NCBI GenBank assembly: GCA_025531455.1
Contig: JAMYHL010000037.1
Span: forward strand, 248,001 to 312,000
DNA from: Apiotrichum sp. Y4204
Lineage: Eukaryota > Basidiomycota > Tremellomycetes > Trichosporonales > Trichosporonaceae
Direction: 5' to 3'
Length of the DNA stretch: 64,000 bases
The notes beneath the pieces are model-generated. The model made no database searches. It saw only the letters and a list, made by a program, of their open reading frames with translations, and was not told the DNA's origin. Positions within the stretch are counted from its first letter, which is position 1. Each line of letters opens with the position of its first letter. Positions 34,514 through 44,000 of the stretch are shown piece by piece. The translations under genes and the position numbers were made by a program.

Positions 34514-35319
34514 GGTGGGAGTGTGTGGTGTGTCTTGTAGTAAGATTGGCTATGTCATGCGAGTGGGATGGGAGAGGAAAGGAAGAAGGACAGAGAATGG
34601 CGGTTTCTTATTATCGGTGAGCGATGTTGATGCTGGTGCTGGTGCTGATGTTATTGCTGGTGCGGACAGAGGTACCCGTGGGGGTTGTGATGATCGTTGT
34701 AAAAGAAAGATGGGAATGAGTAATGCGGGGGGGTTGTGTGGAATGGAATGTGCTGGGATTGTGGAAATGGAGGAGGAAGAGGAAGTTGAAGCAATCTCCG
34801 CTTTTCAGTACCATGTCTGCATTCCTGGAATGTCTGTGGACCGTGAATCAACCAGCAGCGCGTACAGTCCGCATTAACGCATTGCGGTGCACAGCAGCAA
34901 TCGGCAATGACGCGCACTGACGCACACACAGCAACGAGCAGCTCGGTGGTGGCGATTAGGAGACAGACCTTGTTTTACGTAAGTATATTGATGCCGGCCT
35001 CGGCCGATGTTTGATGGCTCGGGGCCCGGTTCAGTCCACAGTCCGGCCACAACAGTTCGCCACCCATTGTGGGGGGCAGTGAGTTTCAACGGCACAGTGT
35101 GGTTGTGCACAGTTCCGGTCAAAGCCTGACAGCCTAGAACGTTCGACAACAAAAAGTAATACATTACGAGCAGATGCTTATGCATACACAAAGCATTGCT
35201 GTCGGTGCCGCGGTGCTGACACGTCGACACGTTGCTCGCGGCTCGTCGTGGCACAGAGGGATGAGGTACAAACAACACGTGGGAGGACAGAAAGCCGGCG
35301 CGAGTGTCGTGAAGGCATC
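34514..35319. other. intergenic region with a short GCTGGT/GATGCT repeat
   Basis: This 806-bp stretch lies upstream of the RING gene and downstream of the first DUF7918-like gene. A TGCTGGTGCTGGTGCTGATG-type simple repeat is at about 34629-34664. No coding region is supported. Confidence 0.45.
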
Positions 35320-36744
35320 TCACGCCGGCTCGTTGGGAACCGACTCGGCCTCCTGGGCGAGAGCGTTGAGGTTGCCCCTCGACCTCTTCCGCATCCGCGA
35401 CACGGGGTCAATGTCCGGATTTGTGCGCGTGCGCTTGAGCGTGTTGAGCGGGTTGCTGCGTACGGGGTTGAGCTGGTGGAGGGCCTGCGTGAGCGGACCG
35501 AGGCGCTGACGCAGGCTCCGGCGGCGTTCCACGGGGGCTGAAGCTGGAATAACTCCGCGTGCGATCAACTCGTCGCGCGTCGCGTACTGTGTGTGAGCGT
35601 GTGAGAGGACTAGATGTACTATTTCGGGAGACAACAATACGCACAGTGATGCGTACTTGGCACTCAGGAGCGATTGGATCGCGCGTGAGATTGTACTTCC
35701 TGCTCTGCGCCGCGGGTGCACCCAAATCGCCGCTATGAATTAGCCGTTATCTTGGGATGCTGCACGATACACTAACCCCACATACGCCTCTCCCTCCTGA
35801 GATCTCGGACGCGGAGGGGCGCTCACAGCGGGGTACCCCGTCGACGAGAAGACGAAGATGCCGCTCACAAGGGTGACGACAATGGTGCCCCGCTCGTCGT
35901 CCTCGTCAGTGTCCGAGTCCTCGTCGCGGTCGCTGTCCTCGGCCTCAGACAACAATGTCACGTCCTCAGAGTCCTCGCTGTCATTCAGATGTCCGTCTCG
36001 GATACTCCCAGCCTCCTCTCTGGTCTGTGAAAGTCAGCCACGCCTACCAGCGCCTCCCACATCCCACTCAGCCACCAATTGTAACCCACCGTAACAAACG
36101 TCAGTCGCCGCCCACGGACCACGCCTCCAACCTCCTCATACGACGTGTCCTTGCGCACGCTGTGCGGGCTCATGCGGCGGTACGCAATACCGGACGATGC
36201 CCGCCCGTCAATGCGAATCGCGACGTTCACGTCCTGGGCGACAGACGGTGGGCGGTCGACAACGATGGAAAACTCCTGCAGTCAGGGATGCTGCCACATG
36301 CTTACTCCGTCTAGCTTGCGCTAGTCTCGCACTCACTTGGCCCTCGACGCATTCGACGCAGAAGCTTACACGCCCGCTGTGGCTCCCGCGCGGCGGCAGA
36401 TGATGCACGGCGTGCTCGGCTATCGGCGTAAAAGCATGCCAACAGGGTTGAGGACAGGGTAGATAAACGGTTGGCGATATGCGTATCAGTCAGTTCAGGT
36501 TCCGATCTCCGAGTTTCCTATTCCAGCATCCAGCATCGGCAGGTTGGGGTTCTTGGGTTTCGTTCCAGTTGGTTCCGACAAGAACAAAGAACAACCTTTC
36601 CCCGAAGCCGTAGCCGCGATCACAGTTGCCCCGTTAGGCAAGTGCGAGCTGTTTCACGTTCACGCTTCACGTACGCAGCGGATTCCCATCCCGGTCCCTC
36701 AGGCCGACCTCCCAGTGCGCCCAGAACCCGGTGTCGATCTTCAT
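35320..36744 (-). CDS. DUF7918-like protein, tandem paralogue A
   Basis: Minus-strand exons 36744-36675, 36419-36337, 36275-36090, 36024-35777, 35732-35645 and 35586-35320 give about 313 aa. It begins M-K-x(6)-W-x-x-W-E-V, continues with F-C-V-E-C-V-E-G-Q and E-F-S-I-V, then an I-D-G-R segment, an acidic loop (Asp/Glu/Ser), G-T-I-V-V-T-L, A-Y-V-G-G, S-R-K-Y and a final exon starting Y-A-T-R-D-E-L-I-A-R-G-V-I-P. The layout fits the fungal DUF7918 family (function unknown, abundant in basidiomycetes); this assignment is from memory of the pattern. The same skeleton recurs in the next two genes, so the copies arose by tandem duplication. The first intron is long (255 nt). The tail is basic (Arg-rich) with K-R-T-R-T and R-K-R-S-R, possibly nuclear. 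Confidence 0.75.
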
Positions 36745-37638
36745 GGCGGCGAACGTTGAGCGCGATGCAATGCGATAGCGAGCGTGAATGACAGGAAGAA
36801 GTGAAGATGCAAAGAGTTTGGAGGTGCGGGGATAAACACCTTGTTGTCGATGGGAGCGGAGAATCTGCGCGAGAGGCGGCTTACGCGGTTCCCACGCCTC
36901 CGACTCTACCGCGTAGTCGTTACGCCGTCACTGTTGACATGCCTCACAACATGCCGAAAAGCATGCATTGGCTGCACTGGCTGCATTGGCTACACTGCCG
37001 AGACGCGGGTTTCGGCCATGCGTATAAGCTCGGTCGTGTAGTTGATTCCAGGAACGGAAGACTCCGCTTTGGCATGCACGCGTAGACATCCGCTCGCCAC
37101 TACACATGCACGACATTGCAGGCTGACGTTGGTTTAATTGTCTATCAGCTGTCAGCTTGATGCACTGCGAAAAGTGTTGGTAACAGGAACAGCATGTACG
37201 AGAATGTTGAGATTGGCCGACGCCGGCAGCCTGCGCGCCTGCGCGCCTGCGCGCCTGCGCGCCTGCGCTGGCAGCGGCTATTGCATGGGAACTGTGGATT
37301 CATAGCACACCCAGAAGATGTTGAAGAATGACCCAAAGAGGAAAGTCGATAGATAACACGCACTTTTTAAGGTGTGGAGAAGAACAAGCCAAAAAAACAA
37401 GCCGAATCGGGAAAAATCAATAAAGCATAGAAAATCAAAATCAAAAATCAAGAAAGGTCAATAAAAAGAAGTCGCGCTCCTGAGAACGCCAGTCTGTGGC
37501 TGTCACTATGTGGCTCCCACTGTACGTACATGTGAACAGGATTGCATACTCGATTACGACCCAGCTACGTGCATCTCTTCTCCCGGCCATAGTGCACAGT
37601 ACAGTATCTTACAGGTGTGAGATTGCTCCTACTTCTTG
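36745..37638. other. intergenic region with an 8-bp GC-rich tandem repeat
   Basis: No gene is supported between paralogues A and B. It contains the CCTGCGCG repeat at 37230-37268 and a CTGCACTGG/CTGCATTGG repeat at about 36968-36995. An A-rich stretch occurs at about 37380-37470. Confidence 0.45.
37230..37268. repeat. CCTGCGCG tandem repeat, about five copies
   Basis: An 8-bp unit is repeated almost perfectly 4.9 times. It is purely GC-rich alternating purine-pyrimidine in part. Confidence 0.92.
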
Positions 37639-38823
37639 TTACATGAGGGTGTCCTCCGAGTCGCTCGAGTGCACCGAGTGGGTGTCCGAGTCGCTCGTTG
37701 AGGCAGACTTCTCGTACCCAAAGACAATCCTCTTCTTGGGAGTCTTGGTCTTGTCCTTCTTGCACTTGCGCCTCGTGATGATGGCCGAGAAGGGCCACCA
37801 GCACCAAGGGCGGCGGAGGACGAGAGCGGGCGCAGACGGGGTCTTGGCGACGGGGATGTCGGGCGAGAGGCCACGGATGGAAAAGGTTTTCTCGCAAAAG
37901 ATATCAAAGGGGGGTACGTCGGGCAGAGGGGTGGGAATGATGCCGTCTGCAATGAGCGCATCGCGCGTGGCGTACTGTTGTTAGTGACGCAGACGTGGGC
38001 AAGTTGTCGCACTCACCTTGATTGCGAATATGTGTTCGGGCACATTCGTGCTCCTGGTGAAAAGGCAAGCGACGCCCTTATCGTTGTACACCGGTCCATA
38101 GGGACCGGCTCTGCACATCAGCTAAAATGGTTAACCTCGGACGCACCCAACATAGGTGTCGGGAACCTGCAGTCAGCGCCCACCAAATCCCTGCACCCAC
38201 CTTCTTGTGCGAGGTGTGCACCTTGCGCTCGCCGAGTACGGTAATGGGCGGAACGTAGACATAGTCGGCGTAGGTGTATGTTCCATGGCGCAGCGTCACA
38301 GCAATGCTGCCGGGCTCCTGGGAACGGGGCAACTTGGGCGCGTCCTTGCGGCGCTCCTTGGCAGTCAGCACACGCGACACCTCGATATTTCTCACGAGCT
38401 TGCGGAACACCAGGCTGCGCTCGCGCAGCTCCCCGCCAGCTCGCTCAAACGCCCGGCCGAAGCGGTATACCTTTCCGCGGGTACCAGCGTAGATCTTGGG
38501 GGCGAGCCATGCGCCGTCGACGCGAAAGTCGAGGCGCGTGTCGTCTGCCGAGTACGGGCCGTTCACGCAGATGAGAAACTCCTGCGACCTTGAGTGTGAG
38601 GTTCAGGCATAAAGCTCACAGTGTCGTGCTCGCACTCTACGTAAAACTCTGTGCGGGTCTCACTCGTCTTGGTGCGCGCCGAGTGCTCGGCTGGAGTGAG
38701 CCGCGCTCAGTTTAGTACTTACCGAGCCGCTTGCCGTCCTTGGTCTCGATGTGCACCTGGTATCAGCGGGCCCAAGAGCCGACATACCTCCCAACCCTTC
38801 CAGCTTCCCTCTTGAACTTTCAT
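37639..38823 (-). CDS. DUF7918-like protein, tandem paralogue B
   Basis: Minus-strand exons 38823-38788, 38756-38723, 38690-38620, 38581-38201, 38166-38147 (20 nt), 38110-38017 and 37974-37639 encode about 323 aa. Introns are 31-42 nt; the first (38757-38787, 31 nt) is the shortest in the window. Shared blocks with paralogues A and C: M-K-V-x(5)-W-K-G-W-E / V-H-I-E at the start, F-Y-V-E-C-E-H-D-T, E-F-L-I, G-S-I-A-V-T-L-x-x-G-T-Y, P-D-T-Y-V-G and Y-A-T-R-D-A-L-I-A-D-G-I-I-P. The core carries an Arg-rich stretch (E-R-R-K-D). The C-terminal tail of about 95 aa is its own: a Trp/Cys cluster W-C-W-W, a Lys-rich run and a Ser/Asp/His-rich end. Function unknown; probably the same family as its neighbours with a changed tail. 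Confidence 0.75.
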
Positions 38824-39734
38824 GTTGACGATGATGATGAAGGATTTGATAAAAAGGCAGCAGAGTGGGAGAAGTGAAGAGGAAGAGAACAGATCGAGCG
38901 AATAAGTAGAAGTCCCATCGCTGCCCCCCTGCCAACTCGGAGCACCCCATGTGCTCGGAAGGGAAGACTGAAGGGGGCCCACGGTCCAACTCAAGCGAAG
39001 TGCCGGCCGGAGATCTTTGCCGCCTCCCAGATGCTGTTGGGCACACGTCAAGTCGTAGCAACAGGCGCAGACACACCGTCATCGGGCGCACTGGCGTCCT
39101 TGTTGTCGCTTTGTGCAAGCGAGACCAAGGCACTTGAGATCAGATCTGGACCCAGATCTTGGCGGCGTTGAGAGATTCTTGAATAGCCTAAGGACAGTGT
39201 GACCCCACAGTACACCTTAAGACACATTTGAAGAGGAGTTCACTCTAATATCGGCATCCCATTGCGGTTGCGACATCCCAATCGTGATATGGAGCCAGTC
39301 GCCCTCGAGTTGCACGTCTGCTCCAGCGTGAGTGTTAGGGTCATGAACGTGAGAAGAGATGCCGCAACCAATCATGCTAATCAATCCGAAAGTCAAGCAC
39401 TATGACCATTCTGCAGTTGTGTATCGAGCTGGAGCCCAGCCTCCCATCCATTTCGGCATAGGTATCTCATATAATCACTGTTGTTGCCCACGCCGACGGG
39501 GTCCGTATCACTCATGAACAATATATACATTGATGCCGGGTATCGTCGCACTATATTCCTGGAAGTTGTTAGCCATTCAATCAAGTGAGCAAGCCGTTAC
39601 GGGTTTGGCGCCCACATCGGCACTCACTCGGTGTAAGGTATCTCATCAACTCCTGAAAGCTTGCTCTCCAACCCAAATGATCTTATCGACGGCAGTTTGT
39701 CATTGGACTTGGCGAGTCTTTGTCGGAGATTCCG
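38824..39734. other. intergenic region between paralogues B and C
   Basis: No coding region is supported. It should hold the promoter of paralogue B and the terminator of paralogue C. Confidence 0.45.
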
Positions 39735-41057
39735 TCAAGTCTTCGTCGCAAGCCCCGCTTCGGTCTTCACTTCAGTCTTTACTGGGGGTTTCTCGTCCTC
39801 CTCATCATCGTCGTTTGTGAGATCGACCACACCATCGTCCTCATCGTTGTCATCAATGTTGCTCAGATTGACAAAGATCGGGGGCCTGTCGTCGTTGCTG
39901 AGATCGATGGTGTGAATCTTCCGTCTTTTCGCAGGAGCGGGTTGAACCTCAGTGATATCGTCCTCTTCCTCGACGTTGTGACGCGGCACAGAGCTGCCTT
40001 CGCTTGTGGTTTGACTGTTGCTGGCCTTGCGTTTCTTGCCGCCACGCCGCGCCTTGTTCCCATTGGACTGGTTGTTACCAGTTGGATGTTCCTCGTTTAC
40101 AACAGGCGCGATGACTTCGCGGAGCTCTAGAATCTCACGCGTTGCGTACTCCCAAGTCAGACAGCTCTGAGTAAAACAGGAGAATTACTCACAGTAAATC
40201 GAATCTCATATCGAGGGATGGAGGTCGACGGGACCAACTGGTACTTGCGAGATGGGGCTGCTACTCCAAGGGTGTCGCCGCTGTTATCAGTGACTGAGAA
40301 TGAAATAAATCAACTCACCCAACATAGGAACTCAGGTGTAGCTTGACTGTTAGCGGGTTAACAATCACGAATCCAAACCTTTTTTAGTTTCTCGTCCACC
40401 ACACGCTTGCTTTCGCCGGATACGTGAGGCAGTGAATACGTTGGCGCTGCCCTGTCATACGTACCGCCTTGAAGGCTAAGCGCAATAGTGCCCAGCTGCA
40501 TACAAGTGGAAGAATCGAATTTGGGCCCATCTTCGATTTTATCCTAATGAGGGCTTAGTTTGGGAACAGTCCTGTTTAACCCACAAGCTTGCAAAACTTG
40601 AGACTCTTGGCACGCACGACACCATCGACGTTTTCGTACAACCTATCAAACGTGCAATGTTTTTGGCTATTGGTGGAAAAAATGGCAAGACCACTAATCA
40701 TCCGTCCATCGATGGTTGGGGTGATTGCGAAATCAAACGCAGGGTTCCCATAATGACAACGAATTCTGAACTCCTGCGACGGTGAACATATTGCTGGGAA
40801 GGCTAGCAGAAGAGCAATCCCTACCTGGTCATCTTTACACTCAACAAAAAGCTCAATTAGACCTTTGTTATTGGGCCGAGTGGGAGGCGTGTGTTTGATT
40901 TGGTATTCGGATAGACGCTGGTGAGTTCTGGCATCCTCAATGTACACCTGCCGTCAGCCCATAACTTCAACAGATGGTGCTCCAATTGGGCAACGCTTCT
41001 TCACGTTGTGTAGCCACTTACTTCCCAACTGCCCCACTGCGCGTGTTTAAACTTCAT
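39735..41057 (-). CDS. DUF7918-like protein, tandem paralogue C with SUMO-interaction-like acidic tail
   Basis: Minus-strand exons 41057-41022, 40947-40825, 40773-40585, 40543-40379, 40341-40319, 40280-40193 and 40148-39735 encode about 345 aa. It keeps the family start (M-K-F-x(4)-W-G-S-W-E / V-Y-I-E), L-F-V-E-C-K-D-D-Q, E-F-R-I, T-I-D-G-R, L-G-T-I-A-L-S-L-x-G-G-T-Y, S-S-Y-V-G-G-D, S-R-K-Y and Y-A-T-R. The exon before the last is 88 nt, exactly as in paralogue A. The last exon adds a unique tail: K-K-R-K (about 246-249) and K-R-R-K (282-285) as likely nuclear signals, then I-D-L-S-N (289-293), F-V-N-L-S-N (300-305) and V-V-D-L-T-N-D-D-D (315-323). Hydrophobic cores followed by acidic residues are the form of SUMO-interaction motifs. 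The donor of the fourth intron (GTTTGG at 40378) is weak. Confidence 0.75.
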
Positions 41058-44000
41058 GTTTGACCCGAAGGGTGTTTGAACGTCGCTGGGAGATGATGGG
41101 TTGCACAGTGGGTGAGAAACGGAGAGACTGAAGGGTGTGGTCAAGTGACGCAGGTAGTGACGTTAACGATAATAATCAGATTGCGGACGAAGGAGGGAGG
41201 AGAAGACAGTGGAACAAGTGAATGATGGCACGAGTGTCGAGTATCTGGGAGAGAAACGTAAGGTCGCCAGACGCGGAATGAGTGAATGCCAACAGAGGCG
41301 AGTGAGAGTCAAGGAGACACGGAAGAGAAAGCGATGACCCAGAGGGAGAGAGGAAGAGTAGGAGTGTTGCACTAGAAGGAAGATTTGTAAAGAAGAAAAG
41401 AAGAAGAAGAAGTGGAAGGACAAACGACAAAGTATGTAGTCTCCATAGCCTCCTCCTTCCTCTACAGTAGCCATGCAGCCCAACCACCAGAAACGCGTTC
41501 TGGTTCCCACGGTCCGCGCCTTGACACAAACAAGCCTGAGCGCGTCTCCGGATGTGGAATTTCCGAAGTTTGTCTCCGTACTTCTCTTTGCCCGCTGTTG
41601 TTATGACGTCATTGATATCAGTAACATCTACGAGATTATTATCTGTATCGTAGGTGTCTAAATGTCTATGGTACAATGACACATGAGCCGCATCTTGCAT
41701 GTCTACGGAGCACACGCGTCACTGAACAGGCTGCTTGTTGCCTGCTTCCTTCAGCTAAATGGAGGGGCAGATTAGTCAAAAGTTCGAGAAGAGGCTAACG
41801 AGGACGGCTTGCAATTGCGAATTGGAGCTTGTGAAACAACGGACAAGGTCGCAAGGTCGCAGTACGATCGCAGTGAGCGTTGCGCCCCCGAATGGGTGGT
41901 CTGAGAAGGATCTGCGGCTCTGTGGGTTCATGCAAAGGATTGTGAGAGCTGCTTAGCTGTGTTGAGCTGTGAGCGTGTGTAAGCCGTGCTGCGCTGCGCT
42001 GCGATTCATTGTTGGTGTCGTGGGTAACTGCCGGCTATTCTCTGTGCGAGATCTCGATCAGATCAGCGGATCATCGGATCAGCAGATCAACGGATCAGGT
42101 AACAGGTAACGCAGGACCTTCCGGGTACCCGGAAGACCCCCCGGCCCCCGGGGGGGATATGACGACTCGCACTTCCCATGAACACAGCCCCACGCACCCC
42201 ATACACACCGGTGTGTGTGCCCATGGCGCCCATATTCCACCCACTCCACCTTCACATACACACTGTACTCCAACTCGTATGACACACTAACGTACAACTG
42301 ACGCCCGTCCTGACCTGCTAGCCACAAGAGTCAGCTGTCAAAACCAGCTGCTTTTAGTTTGCAGCCCACTATTGGTAATCCACTGCGTTATGGGAACAAG
42401 TCAAGCTCGTGTGATGTCCCTTACTCTGTCATCTCGCCAACTGAAAATATCAGTCTTAACCAGGCCTGATTCGGTCGTTCCGGAAGGGGTTCTTCCCGGG
42501 GAGAGTCGAATCTTGCATCGCTCGTCCTAGGCACTTGTACGTGACCGCCAATAGTGCCAGGTTCCTACACAATCATGGAGTAATGAACAGCCCGACAACA
42601 TGAGTTGAATGGCGTGGTCAGGACCCTTTCGTGAATGGGCTCAACCCCCTTAAAATCCTCTAGCAGCGCTCTCGGTCCTTCAGGTCGATGGTTGACGGCA
42701 CATGGAGGCCACCTCGAAACTACAAACCCAATACATCTCCCGGTCTCCCACGTTCTGACGCAACCGCCTGGCTATATCTACGGCACGGTTCCTAGCTGGG
42801 GCCTTACGGGGGATTCACTAGACGGTCGTTCCTAACGACTCACTGCTAGCGGTCTTCGGACATGTCGAGCTACTTGGGAGGTGAGAGCCTCCCTCTGGTC
42901 GACTTGAACAATCCTCCGATTCTCCTCCTCGGCGACGATTCACTTCGGTAATAAAACAAGTGACTGAGGAACTGGACCCCCGCTGCCGGCCGTCTGCCGA
43001 GAGTGAGATTCGAACCTATATGTACATCCCGAACTGCGAAGGAGGGGCGTCATTATCACGGTGCGTTGGGGCCCTCGGCGACTTTGCGGACTGCCACCGC
43101 TTCCGCTTCCAAGAGACTGACCGCGTCGACACCGAAGCCGGTGTATACGGTCAGGCCGGGCGCTGACACCAGAAGACCCAAGATCTCTGCAGAAGTCCCT
43201 TCAAAGTGTGGAGGGATTTGGGGGATCTGACCGTGTCTCATGTACCTGCGCTACTCCACTGTCCTGGGCGAGAATTGACAAGACGCCAGGACGACAGTTA
43301 CGTGAACTTCCGGCATGGCGCAGTTATACTGCCGAGCAGCCAGTTCCGCTGCGTTACATTCTGCGGATCAGCGGAGAACATGACATACGAACAATCTGAG
43401 CAACCCCCAAAATGGTCAGGGGGCGTGAGAGTAGTAGTGTAGAAATGGACCGCTCTGATGGGACAGACACATTCACGTATCATGACCTACCGCTCCACAG
43501 ATAACCATGGACATGACCGGCCCCGGCATGGGTTGCACTACATTGTAGAGGTAGGCTAAAAGCATGACGGCATTGCTCCCTACTTCCAGGTTTTCTGCTT
43601 GCATCATCACGCAACCGGCATGCAACCGGATTGTACACCAATCTGCCTCCGATCACCGTCGAGACGCGCTGTCCCGTGCCTCGATCGTTGGCCGTGTTTC
43701 CCGGGTCGCGACAAGTTTCATATTAGCGAACCTTGGGTGCTGGGCGGGCCTTTCTGAATTCTGGCTGCTAATTGGTATGCCATGTAGATAACAAAACTGA
43801 CGAGATGCAGTGCCGGCGCATCGTCCCGTGGCACCGCTCGCCTGACGCGCGCCCACGCAGGAAGTGACTACCTGTCATTCATTCCCAACACACTACATCG
43901 TAATGTGTGTCTCCGTTGTGAAATAGCCGTTGGTAGCCTCGACGACGAACTGTATGGTTTCGTGGCCGCGCGCCGATACGACACAATATCATCACAAGGG

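Noticed and set aside
41176..41715. 179-aa minus-strand frame with a hydrophobic Leu/Phe run
   Set aside because: The run comes from purine-rich (AAG/GAAG) DNA read on the other strand, just upstream of paralogue C; no conserved features.
42960..43060. Possible tRNA on the minus strand (TTCGAATC-like T loop near 43010)
   Set aside because: The putative T stem has two mismatches in five pairs and no acceptor or anticodon arm can be formed upstream.
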